Below are positions 1 through 5,441 of a stretch of 6,423 nt of DNA, piece by piece. The DNA is from JAHQVI01 sp964407075 (GTDB lineage Bacteria > Pseudomonadota > Alphaproteobacteria > Rhizobiales > Rhodomicrobiaceae). Each line of letters opens with the position of its first letter. The first letter of the stretch is position 1. Location of the stretch: assembly GCA_964407075.1 (NCBI GenBank), contig CAYOUE010000178.1, positions 1-6,423 of the forward strand. The letters are read 5' to 3'. A program made the position numbers and the translations under genes. A model generated the notes under the pieces. It saw nothing but the letters and a program-made list of their open reading frames with translations, was not told where the DNA came from and searched no databases.

Positions 1-24
1 GCATAACCAGAACAGACTCTCCTT

Positions 25-135
25 ATGAACGAGGGCACTACGGGGAGCACGTCAGCGAGCAAGAAGCGGCGGCTGGAATCGAAGTCTCTACGCGCGCAGG
101 TGAAGAAGGCGCGGGGGCGTCCGGAGACGGATTGA
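25..135 (+). CDS. Possible small basic peptide (36 aa)
   Basis: An ATG at 25 opens a 36-codon frame ending in TGA at 133-135. The product is rich in Lys and Arg (KKRR near residues 13-16, QVKKARGRPE near the end) and has no hydrophobic segment. The frame is closed by TAA at 4-6, so it is not the tail of a longer protein. No convincing ribosome binding site precedes the ATG. It ends 14 bases before the stop of the converging asparaginase-like gene, so it would fill the gap neatly. I do not recognise the family; it could be a chance ORF. Confidence 0.3.
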   Translation: MNEGTTGSTSASKKRRLESKSLRAQVKKARGRPETD

Positions 136-149
136 TCCTGTCCTCCCGT

Positions 150-641
150 CTAAGCCTCTTCCTCAAATCTGTGCTTCTCGCGGTTTTTGATCGCACGGGC
201 GGGGTCAAGAAAGCGGCCATTGATGGCTATGTATACGCCGGGCGGGAGAGTCAGCGCGCCGGCGGCGGCGAAGCCGATATTGAAGATAGCGTCAGTCGAT
301 TTGAGACGCGCGGGCTGCATGGCGCCGGTAAAAACGACGGTCTTGTCCGTCACATCCCCGAGCAGCCTCGCCGTCCGGATCATGGTGTCCGTGCCATGCG
401 TCACCAGCACGGATTTGCAGGGGCTGGCCCGAACCGCGCTGCAGATCGCGGCCCGATCTTCGTCGGTCAGATCGAGACTGTCCTTGCGCATCAGCGGCGT
501 AATCTCATGACCGAAAGCGACATTCGCTTCATTGAGAATCGCGCCTATCGCGGTTTCGCCCACCTGGAACTGGCTTAGCGCATCGAAATACACCTTGTCG
601 ATGGTTCCGCCGGTGGTGAGGATATGGAGCTCGATGTTCAC
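150..641 (-). CDS. Single-domain asparaginase-like protein
   Basis: The 163-residue product matches the N-terminal domain of type I/II bacterial L-asparaginases, which hydrolyse Asn to Asp and ammonia. Visible family motifs are TTGGTID at residues 9-15 (T13 is the nucleophile equivalent), DSL at 54-56, and THGTDTM at 81-87 with the second catalytic pair T84/D85. FTGAM follows at 104-108, and K152 near the end sits where the catalytic Lys of the full enzyme would be. Classical enzymes are about 330 residues; the whole C-terminal domain, which completes the active site in the dimer, is absent. The end is a clean TAG, and short homologues of this kind are known as 'asparaginase domain' proteins, so this need not be a broken gene. 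The start is GTG at 639-641, directly before the conserved first strand; the ribosome site (GGCAGG) is weak. The substrate is not certain. It lies 46 bases downstream of the tRNA on the same strand. It appears cytosolic, with no signal peptide. Confidence 0.85.
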   Translation of the reverse strand: MNIELHILTTGGTIDKVYFDALSQFQVGETAIGAILNEANVAFGHEITPLMRKDSLDLTDEDRAAICSAVRASPCKSVLVTHGTDTMIRTARLLGDVTDKTVVFTGAMQPARLKSTDAIFNIGFAAAGALTLPPGVYIAINGRFLDPARAIKNREKHRFEEEA

Positions 642-670
642 GGGCCTGCCAAAGAATGATCCGGTCAGGT

Positions 671-682
671 GTCCGGCCGGAC
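671..682. repeat. 12-bp perfect palindrome beside the tRNA
   Basis: GTCCGGCCGGAC is a perfect 12-bp palindrome lying five bases beyond the encoded CCA end of tRNA-Arg. As RNA it could form only a four-pair hairpin with a four-base loop, and no T-tract follows on the tRNA strand, so it is at best a weak terminator or processing signal. Confidence 0.3.
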
Positions 683-687
683 GAATG

Positions 688-764
688 TGGCGATCCCGGC
701 AGGGCTCGAACCTGCAACCTACGGCTTAGAAGGCCGTTGCTCTATCCAGTTGAGCTACGGGACC
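688..764 (-). tRNA. tRNA-Arg (anticodon UCU), CCA encoded
   Basis: The minus strand folds as a full cloverleaf of 77 nt. The acceptor stem is GGTCCCG with CGGGATC, including one G-U pair. The D arm is GCTC/GAGC, and the anticodon stem ACGGC/GCCGT encloses loop CTTCTAA, giving anticodon TCT, which reads AGA (Arg). The T arm is GCAGG-TTCGAGC-CCTGC. The discriminator base is G73 and the genome encodes the CCA tail (688-690 on the plus strand read TGG). AGA is a rare codon in such a GC-rich genome, so this tRNA probably serves a small share of Arg codons. The antisense ORFs across it are artefacts of the cloverleaf. Confidence 0.97.
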
Positions 765-787
765 AGGAGGATTGCGCCATGCGCGCC

Positions 788-816
788 ACAATAGTGCGGA
801 ATGGGCCGGTTTTGAA
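788..816 (-). promoter_or_regulatory. Possible sigma-70 promoter for tRNA-Arg
   Basis: On the minus strand TTCAAA (811-816) and TATTGT (788-793) are separated by 17 bases, 23 bases before the mature 5' end of the tRNA. The spacing and position fit a housekeeping promoter, but both boxes deviate from consensus. Confidence 0.35.
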
Positions 817-821
817 GCCGT

Positions 822-1127
822 TCAGTGCGTCCAACTTCCGATGCGGCCATATTTGAAATTGTCGGCATAGGCTTTCTTGCTTGGCGCGCGCGGATTCGGC
901 TCGAAAAGACGGTAGGGAATGCCGTTGCGCCGCGCATAGGCGATGGCGTCGTCCTTCGTCTCGAAACGCAGATGGATCTGCTGCTTCATGTCGGCGCTGC
1001 TGGTCCAGCCCATCAGCGGCTCATATTCGCGGGCCCGGTCGGGCTCGAACTCCAGAACCCACTCCCGCGTCTTGGCGGCGCCCGACTGCATGGCGGTCCT
1101 GGCCGGTCTGTAAATGCGCGCAACCAT
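822..1127 (-). CDS. NADH dehydrogenase (complex I) accessory subunit, NDUFS4-like
   Basis: The 101-residue protein belongs to the ETC complex I subunit family (Pfam ETC_C1_NDUFS4), the bacterial relatives of mitochondrial NDUFS4, an 18-kDa accessory subunit at the NADH-oxidising arm of respiratory complex I. Family hallmarks include REWVLEFEP near residues 21-29, EPLMGWTSSADMKQQ at 36-50, RFETKDDAIAYARRNGIPY at 54-72, and the C-terminal YADNF...WTH. The length is typical of the bacterial form, with no targeting peptide. The frame is open further upstream, but ATG at 1125-1127 is chosen because GGAG lies six bases before it and the family similarity starts there. The alphaproteobacterial complex I accounts for this 'mitochondrial' subunit. 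It stands alone here, away from the main nuo cluster, with its own upstream region carrying an inverted repeat. Confidence 0.93.
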   Translation of the reverse strand: MVARIYRPARTAMQSGAAKTREWVLEFEPDRAREYEPLMGWTSSADMKQQIHLRFETKDDAIAYARRNGIPYRLFEPNPRAPSKKAYADNFKYGRIGSWTH

Positions 1128-1179
1128 CGTTGTCTCCAGAGCTTTGAAGCGTTTTATCAGCATATCCGCCGGATTTAAA

Positions 1180-1202
1180 TGCGCATAATGTGCATATGCG
1201 CA
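1180..1202. promoter_or_regulatory. 8-bp inverted repeat upstream of the NDUFS4-like gene
   Basis: TGCGCATA (1180-1187) and TATGCGCA (1195-1202) form a perfect inverted repeat with a 7-base spacer that itself contains TGCA. It lies 53-75 bases upstream of the start codon. A weak minus-strand promoter candidate (TTTAAA at 1174-1179, 17 bases, TAAAAC at 1151-1156) abuts it. The geometry fits a dimeric regulator, but the regulator is unknown. The rest of the 199-base gap between moaE and the NDUFS4-like gene shows no gene or clear terminator. Confidence 0.4.
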
Positions 1203-1326
1203 GCCGAAATCCCCTTGCAAGCCGGGATCCGGCCTTTCGCCTGCGCAAGCAAAGGCTGCGGAAATTCTTCGCCCGTGCGCGCCGCGCACATACCCTGAAA
1301 CGATCACGCCGGAGCCGCAGGAAGGC

Positions 1327-1797
1327 TTATTCCGAGCCGCCGCCCGTCCGCATCCAGCGCTGCGCGGCCTCCTCGTCGGACGCCTTGTCCTCGACCCATG
1401 CGCCGCCGCCGGCCCGTTCCTCCTTCTTCCAGAACGGCGCGCTCGTCTTGAGATAGTCCATGAGGAACGAGGCCGCCTCGAACGCCGCCTGCCGGTGCGC
1501 GGAGGCGGTTACGACCAGCACGATGTTGTCGCCGGGCGCGAGCTTGCCGTAACGGTGGACGATCACGCTTCCGTTGAGCGGCCAGCGGCGGCGCGCTTCA
1601 GCCTCGATGCGCTCCAGCTCTGCCTCGGTCATCCCCGGATAATGCTCCAGGGTCATCGACGATATGGCGCGTTCGCCCTCGCCAGCGCGCACGATCCCGG
1701 TAAAGCTCACCACCGCGCCTGCGTCGCCGCCCGCGCGCGTGAGCGCCCGGATTTCCGCGCCGGGGTCGAAATCCTCTGTCTGGACACGGACTGACAT
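1327..1797 (-). CDS. moaE: Molybdopterin synthase catalytic subunit MoaE
   Basis: The 156-residue protein is a full-length MoaE. MoaE with the sulfur carrier MoaD converts cyclic pyranopterin monophosphate to molybdopterin by inserting the dithiolene sulfurs, a step of molybdenum cofactor synthesis in the cytosol. Diagnostic segments are FTGIVR (residues 32-37), LEHYPGM (50-56), HRYGKLAPGDN (81-91), ASAHR (98-102) and DYLKTSAPFWKKE (114-126). R37, K117 and K124 match the active-site residues R39, K119 and K126 of the E. coli enzyme with a constant offset of two. ATG at 1795-1797 is preceded by GGAAGG with a five-base gap; the longer frame upstream is not needed. moaD, usually just upstream, is absent: the divergent SDR gene sits there. 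MoaD must be encoded elsewhere. Confidence 0.95.
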   Translation of the reverse strand: MSVRVQTEDFDPGAEIRALTRAGGDAGAVVSFTGIVRAGEGERAISSMTLEHYPGMTEAELERIEAEARRRWPLNGSVIVHRYGKLAPGDNIVLVVTASAHRQAAFEAASFLMDYLKTSAPFWKKEERAGGGAWVEDKASDEEAAQRWMRTGGGSE

Positions 1798-1819
1798 CAC
1801 TTCCTTCCCTTCGGGCCAG

Positions 1820-1848
1820 TTGCAGCCTGTCCCGGTCTGTCGTATTCG
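1820..1848 (+). promoter_or_regulatory. Possible promoter of the FabG-like SDR in the divergent region
   Basis: TTGCAG (1820-1825) and TATTCG (1843-1848) are 17 bases apart and would place the RNA start some 60 bases before the SDR start codon. The -10 box overlaps the palindrome ATTCGAAT (1844-1851), flanked by CG on each side. The 118-base region must also drive moaE on the other strand, for which I see no clear boxes. Confidence 0.3.
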
Positions 1849-1915
1849 AATGCGGACAATGCCCGCCGCCAATTTATGCCAGACGCCGGAGCGCTTTGCG
1901 AGGGCCTGCCGCGAC

Positions 1916-2656
1916 ATGAAAAAACTGGAAGGAAAGAAAGCGCTGGTGACGGGCGCGAGCCGGGGCATCGGCGCAGCCATAGCCATCGGTCTCGCCCGGG
2001 AGGGCGCAGATGTCGCTTTCACCTATTTCAGCTCGTCCGATGCCGCCGCCGCAACAGCCGAGGCCATCCGCGCGCTCGGCGTCTCATGCTTTGCGATCCG
2101 CGCCGATGCGGGCGATGGCGGGGCGGTCCGCGAGGCCGTCTGCGACGCGCACCGCCGGCTGGGCGGGCTCGACATACTCGTCAACAACGCCGGCATGTTC
2201 GAGCGCCGACTGCTCCAGGAAACGAGTGACGAGGAGTTCGACCGGGTGATGGCCGTAAATCTGCGCGGGGCCTATATCGCGATCAAGACCGCCGCGCCGC
2301 TGATGCCGGAAGGCGGGCGCGTCATCAACATGAGCAGCACGTTCGGCGCGCGGGTTCCGACCTCGGGCATCGGGCTTTACGCAACCAGCAAATTCGCCAT
2401 TGCCGGCCTTACGCGCGCCTTCGCCCGCGATCTCGCCCCGCTAGGCATAACGGTCAACGCGATCCAGCCTGGCCCCATCGCCACCGACATGAATCCCGCC
2501 GACGGCCGCCATGCGCGGCTCATGACGATGATGACCGCGCTCGGCCGTTACGGAACGCCGGAAGACGTCGCCAACGCCGCGGTCTTCCTCGCAGGCTCCG
2601 AAAGCGGCTATGTGACCGGCGCGACCCTCAATGTCGATGGCGGCTTCGAGACCTGA
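1916..2656 (+). CDS. SDR family oxidoreductase, FabG-like
   Basis: The 246-residue protein is a classical short-chain dehydrogenase/reductase. The nucleotide-binding motif is TGASRGIG (residues 12-19), NNAG is at 90-93, the structural Asn at N115, and the catalytic set is S141 with Y155 and K159 in YATSK. The C-terminal GYVTGATLNVDGG is typical of 3-oxoacyl-ACP reductase (FabG) relatives. A basic R16 in the glycine motif and the absence of Asp after the second strand (FTYFSS) suggest NADP(H), by inference. The substrate cannot be read from the sequence; many such paralogues are annotated as FabG or glucose dehydrogenase. ATG at 1916 fits the family start, although the GAGGG upstream is 11 bases away. 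It diverges from moaE and converges on the esterase gene with a 23-base gap. There is no sign that it works with either neighbour. Confidence 0.92.
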   Translation: MKKLEGKKALVTGASRGIGAAIAIGLAREGADVAFTYFSSSDAAAATAEAIRALGVSCFAIRADAGDGGAVREAVCDAHRRLGGLDILVNNAGMFERRLLQETSDEEFDRVMAVNLRGAYIAIKTAAPLMPEGGRVINMSSTFGARVPTSGIGLYATSKFAIAGLTRAFARDLAPLGITVNAIQPGPIATDMNPADGRHARLMTMMTALGRYGTPEDVANAAVFLAGSESGYVTGATLNVDGGFET

Positions 2657-2679
2657 CGGGACCATGCCGCGACCGGCGG

Positions 2680-3477
2680 TCAGTCCTTGTACAGCCCGAA
2701 GGCGCGCCATGCCCGGCGGACGTAATCGGCGCTGTAGGTATGGCCGCCGTCATGGGTGCAGAACTCCAGAAGCCTGCCCTGGGCATTCGTGCGCCTTTCG
2801 CATGTGAGCGCCTCTGCGGCCACCGTTTCCGCCTCGCCGAATCCGCCGCTTTCGGCGAACAGCGCAAGTGCGCGGTAAACGTCGCCCTGTCTGCTGTCGG
2901 CGATGACGCGCCCGCCGAGCGGCACCATGCCGTCCTGTAATCCGTGGAAATGCATGAGATCGACCGGCCCGCCGGGGCACGAGCCGGGCACCGGCGCCCA
3001 GAATGTGCCCGAAATCGGGGCGAAGCCGGCGAACAGGCCGCCGCGGTGGCAGGCAAGGTTCCACGTCATCATCCCGCCTGCGGAAAAGCCGGTCATGAGA
3101 ATCCGGCCGCGGTCCACGGCGTAGCGCTCCGCGACCTCATCGACCAGCCGTTCGAAATAGGCAAACTCGATCTCACCGGTGTTTTCCCTTTCGCGCGGGC
3201 GGTTGGGCAGCTTCCAGTCGTCGCCGATGCTCTGCGGCGCGACCAGGACCGCGTTCAGCTCTTCTGCGAGCCGCAACAGCGACTTGTTGCTCATCGTGCC
3301 GGCGGCGGAGTTGCGCCACCCATGCGCGAAGAAGATCGCGCCCCGCGGCCCGGCGCTTGCGGTATCGGGCGCATGGACCCGGTAGACGCGGTCGCCGAGG
3401 CTGCAATCGCTCGCGACGCCGCAGGCCTGGGCCTGTCCCGGCGCGAGCGTGAGCATCAGCGCGAAAAGCCATCTCAT
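2680..3477 (-). CDS. Secreted alpha/beta-hydrolase, PHB depolymerase-type esterase
   Basis: The 265-residue protein resembles the Esterase_PHB/LpqC family (COG3509), extracellular esterases acting on polyhydroxybutyrate-like polyesters, feruloyl or acetyl esters. An N-terminal signal peptide (MRWLFALMLTLAPGQAQA) has a likely cleavage before C19. Catalytic elements are the oxyanion segment AHGWRNSAAG (51-60), nucleophile S132 in GFSAGG, D182 in HGLQDGMVP and H246 in DGGHTY. Cysteines at 19, 24, 143, 167, 226 and 240 suggest disulfides in an exported protein. ATG at 3475-3477 is chosen over the ATG eight codons upstream because GGGGAG lies eight bases before it and the signal peptide begins there. 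AQAC is a poor lipobox, so a lipoprotein is unlikely. No PHB-binding domain is present, so the natural substrate is open. It is transcribed in the same direction as the HSD10-type gene, 117 bases downstream of it. Confidence 0.88.
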   Translation of the reverse strand: MRWLFALMLTLAPGQAQACGVASDCSLGDRVYRVHAPDTASAGPRGAIFFAHGWRNSAAGTMSNKSLLRLAEELNAVLVAPQSIGDDWKLPNRPRERENTGEIEFAYFERLVDEVAERYAVDRGRILMTGFSAGGMMTWNLACHRGGLFAGFAPISGTFWAPVPGSCPGGPVDLMHFHGLQDGMVPLGGRVIADSRQGDVYRALALFAESGGFGEAETVAAEALTCERRTNAQGRLLEFCTHDGGHTYSADYVRRAWRAFGLYKD

Positions 3478-3549
3478 TCGTTCGTCTCCCCAAATGCGCA
3501 CATGCGATGTTACCCCGGCGGGCGGCGGCGTTCACGCCACGCTTATTTG

Positions 3550-3564
3550 AACCGTCTTGCGGTT
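3550..3564 (-). terminator. Weak hairpin after the HSD10-type gene
   Basis: AACCG, a five-base loop and CGGTT form a short stem about 30 bases past the stop of the dehydrogenase; with one mismatch it extends to TTGAACCG/CGGTTGAA. No T-run follows on the minus strand, so intrinsic termination is doubtful. The surrounding 117-base gap must also hold the promoter of the esterase gene unless the two are co-transcribed. Confidence 0.2.
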
Positions 3565-3594
3565 GAAAACGCTTGCAATTCCAAGGACGCCTGC

Positions 3595-4380
3595 TTAACG
3601 CGGCGGCAGGCGGATCGCGCCGTCCAGCCTGACGCATTCGCCGTTGAAATAGCCGTTCTCGATCAGGTGGAGGGCGAGGGCGGCGTATTCGTCCGGCTCG
3701 CCAAGGCGGTCAGGATAGGGCACGGACGCCGCGAGCGCCGCGCGCACCTTCTCCGGCAGGCTTTCGAGCATTGGCGTGCGGAACAGGCCCGGAAGGATGG
3801 TGTTCACGCGGATGCGCTCCTTCATCAGGTCGCGCGCGATCGGCAGGGTCATGCTGGCGACGCCGCCCTTGGAGGCGGAATAGGCGGCCTGGCCGGTCTG
3901 GCCGTCCTGCGCGGCGACGCTCGCCGTGCACACGATCGCGCCGCGGTCGCCATTCCCGCCGAGCGGATCGAGCGTCAGCATTCCGGCGGCGGATTTGGCG
4001 ATGCAGCGGAACGTGCCGATCAGGTTGACCTCGACGGCGCGCGCGAATTCCTTCATCGGAAAATGCCGGATCTCGCCTGTGTCCCTGTCGCGGCCTGCCG
4101 TCTTGAAGCCGTTGGCGATACCGGCGCAATTGACGAGGATGCGCTCCTGGCCGAGCGCAGCGCGCGCCTTGGCGAAGCCTGCATCGGTCTCCTCGTCGCT
4201 CGTCACGTCTACCCTGCAGAACACGCCGCCGATCCTGGCCGCGGCGGCTTGCCCGGCTTCCTCGCCGAGATCGAAGATCGCGACCTTCACGCCCTTCGCG
4301 GCGAGCGCTTCGGCGGTTGCGCGCCCCAGCCCGGACGCGCCGCCGGTGACGATTGCGGAAATCGAGGCATCGAGTTTCAT
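3595..4380 (-). CDS. 3-hydroxyacyl-CoA dehydrogenase, HSD10-type SDR
   Basis: The 261-residue protein is strikingly like mitochondrial HSD17B10 (type II 3-hydroxyacyl-CoA dehydrogenase, 2-methyl-3-hydroxybutyryl-CoA dehydrogenase). It should oxidise 3-hydroxyacyl-CoA with NAD+ in fatty-acid or isoleucine breakdown. The cofactor motif TGGASGLG is at residues 12-19, and D37 after the second strand favours NAD. NCAG is at 84-87, VNLIGTF at 118-124, and the catalytic triad is S154, Y167 and K171, matching S155, Y168 and K172 of the human enzyme. Other family marks are SVAAQDGQTGQAAYSASKGG (154-173), PGLFRTPMLESLPE (197-210) and the terminal NGECVRLDGAIR. ATG at 4378-4380 has GGAGA seven bases before it; the ATG ten codons upstream lacks this. 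No thiolase, enoyl-CoA hydratase or acyl-CoA dehydrogenase gene is adjacent, so it acts with enzymes encoded elsewhere. Confidence 0.94.
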   Translation of the reverse strand: MKLDASISAIVTGGASGLGRATAEALAAKGVKVAIFDLGEEAGQAAAARIGGVFCRVDVTSDEETDAGFAKARAALGQERILVNCAGIANGFKTAGRDRDTGEIRHFPMKEFARAVEVNLIGTFRCIAKSAAGMLTLDPLGGNGDRGAIVCTASVAAQDGQTGQAAYSASKGGVASMTLPIARDLMKERIRVNTILPGLFRTPMLESLPEKVRAALAASVPYPDRLGEPDEYAALALHLIENGYFNGECVRLDGAIRLPPR

Positions 4381-4409
4381 GGCGGCTTCTCCGTCTGTTG
4401 CCGGCGACA

Positions 4410-4421
4410 CCGGCGCGCCGG
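4410..4421. repeat. 12-bp perfect palindrome in the leader of the HSD10-type gene
   Basis: CCGGCGCGCCGG is perfectly self-complementary and lies 30-41 bases before the start codon of the minus-strand dehydrogenase, between its possible promoter and its ribosome site. An operator or a GC-rich chance palindrome are both possible. Confidence 0.3.
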
Positions 4422-4430
4422 ATGGTTTCT

Positions 4431-4459
4431 GACATAGATGAAAGCCGCGTTCGATTCAA
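4431..4459 (-). promoter_or_regulatory. Possible promoter of the HSD10-type gene
   Basis: On the minus strand TTGAAT (4454-4459) and TATGTC (4431-4436) are 17 bases apart, placing transcription start some 45 bases before the ATG. The boxes are moderate matches to the sigma-70 consensus. Confidence 0.3.
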
Positions 4460-4521
4460 ACGCCAAGGCTATTCGCGGCGCGCAGCGTCATGCCGCCGCA
4501 GCGGCGCGGCGCATAATGGAA

Positions 4522-4551
4522 TTTACCGCGGCGCAGCATCTGCTCTATAAG
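4522..4551 (+). promoter_or_regulatory. Possible promoter of the DUF2141 gene
   Basis: TTTACC (4522-4527) and TATAAG (4546-4551) are separated by 18 bases, about 65 bases before the start codon. The -10 box is good, the -35 moderate. It belongs to the 236-base divergent region 4381-4616, which otherwise holds only the opposing promoter, GC-rich short inverted repeats and no gene. Confidence 0.35.
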
Positions 4552-4616
4552 CTGGTCCGGTTGCTGCCCGGATGTCCACCGATGCGCCGTGGCGGACCGG
4601 AATATGGAGCAGAGTC

Positions 4617-5071
4617 ATGAGCCTGAGGGTGAATTGCGCCGCCGCCGCCTGCCTGGTCGTTCTTGCGTGCGCCGCAGCGCGCGCGGCGGAAATCTCCGTC
4701 ACTGTGACCGGGATCGAGGATTTGAGCGGCGAGATCGGCTGCGCGCTCTATGGCGCGNNNNNNNNNNGTCCGGCGAGTTTCTCGACCCCGCCGCTTCGGT
4801 CTCCGGCCAGTGGGTCAAGGCGCGGGCCGGCGGCGTCGAATGCCGGTTCACCGGTCTTGAGCCGGGCGCCTACGCCGTCGCCGTGCTTCAGGACCTCAAC
4901 GGCAACAGGACCAACGACACCAATCTCCTCGGCATCCCGACCGAGCCGTGGGGCGTCTCCAACAACGCCCGCCCGCTGTTCCGCGCCCCGACCTTCGAAG
5001 AGGCGCAGGTGACGGTCGAAGACGGCGGGCGCGTGGAGATCAGCGTGGAGCTGGAGACGACGATTCCGTAG
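4617..5071 (+). CDS. Secreted DUF2141 protein, split by an assembly gap
   Basis: The part before the gap (47 codons) has a signal peptide with likely cleavage after ARA (residues 21-23), then the first strands (EISVTVTGIEDLSGEIGCALY). The part after the gap (100 codons, from 4769) carries the DUF2141 core: FLDPA, CRFTGLEPGAYAVAVLQDLNGNRTND, and GIPTEPWGVSNNARP...APTFEEA. These proteins are small exported beta-sandwich proteins of unknown function; the Asp/Asn-rich loop DLNGNRTND may bind a metal. The two halves are in different frames across the ten Ns. Since the stretches on both sides are well conserved, the N count is almost certainly not the real gap length, rather than this being a true frameshift. 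ATG at 4617 has GGAG seven bases upstream. The remaining cysteines, one on each side of the gap, could pair after export. Confidence 0.85.
4758..4767. other. Assembly gap (10 Ns)
   Basis: Ten undetermined bases fall after codon 47 of the DUF2141 gene. To restore one reading frame the true missing length must leave remainder 2 when divided by 3 (for example 8, 11 or 14); ten does not. Confidence 0.98.
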
Positions 5072-5138
5072 AGGGCGGTCTGGCGCAAAGTCGATCGTCG
5101 TGGATTGAATAGCCTGGCGAAATCGCGCTGGAACGAAG

Positions 5139-5441
5139 TTATGCAGCCTTGTTCAGGCGCTCCATTTCCTGCAGGAACTCGAAGCGCAGTTGATCCGCCT
5201 CTTCGTCCGGAAGCCATTTCGCCATGTTCGGGAATACCGTCTGCCACATCCGCGCGTCGCGTTCCGACCAAGGCATCTTTTCGGCGCAGCGCATCTTTTC
5301 GAGCAAGGACCGGAGGCGAAGACGGATGGCCTCGGGATCGGGCAACGTGCTCCTGCACGGAGCCTGCATCCGGTCGTCTCCGGGGCCGAACAGGCTCTCC
5401 TGAGCGGGGCGATGGCCGAATAGGTCAGTCTGATCCGTCAT
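5139..5441 (-). CDS. Uncharacterised small protein with two clamp-binding-like motifs
   Basis: A 100-residue soluble protein with no signal or membrane segment; I know no named function. The N-terminal 30 residues look disordered and hold QTDLF (residues 4-8) and QESLF (14-18), both fitting the Q-x-(S/D)-L-F pattern of beta-sliding-clamp ligands. The C-terminal 68 residues form a charged helical domain with KMPW, FPNMAKWLPDEEADQLRFEF and a final RLNKAA. This part is shared with the plus-strand copy at 5886-6104: by hand alignment 33 of 67 positions are identical, so it is a genuine family. ATG at 5439-5441 lies inside the last codons of the upstream frame (17-bp overlap), which suggests translational coupling; its own ribosome site (AGGC) is poor. 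The linkage to a type ISP-like fragment hints at a role near DNA modification or replication, by inference only. The 67 bases between its stop and the DUF2141 stop show no strong terminator. Confidence 0.8.
   Translation of the reverse strand: MTDQTDLFGHRPAQESLFGPGDDRMQAPCRSTLPDPEAIRLRLRSLLEKMRCAEKMPWSERDARMWQTVFPNMAKWLPDEEADQLRFEFLQEMERLNKAA

Noticed and set aside
688..764. tRNA-Arg as an attachment site of an integrated element
   Set aside because: No integrase, no repeated tRNA 3' end and no foreign-looking block occur next to it within the window.
656..856. Plus-strand frame with a GRARTCNL-type sequence
   Set aside because: This is the well-known false protein read from the antisense of a tRNA gene.
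1276..1290. Hairpin GTGCG...CGCAC as terminator of moaE
   Set aside because: It lies about 40 bases past the stop, but no T-run follows on the minus strand, and such GC palindromes are expected by chance here.
1128..1307. N-terminal extension of the NDUFS4-like protein
   Set aside because: The frame is open, but family similarity, a good ribosome site and the inverted repeat all place the start at 1127.
1664..1915. 84-codon N-terminal extension of the FabG-like SDR
   Set aside because: It overlaps moaE in antisense and lies before the normal SDR N-terminus.
2944..4437. A 497-codon plus-strand open frame
   Set aside because: It runs antisense through the esterase and the HSD10-type dehydrogenase, both with clear family motifs; long shadow frames are common at this GC content.
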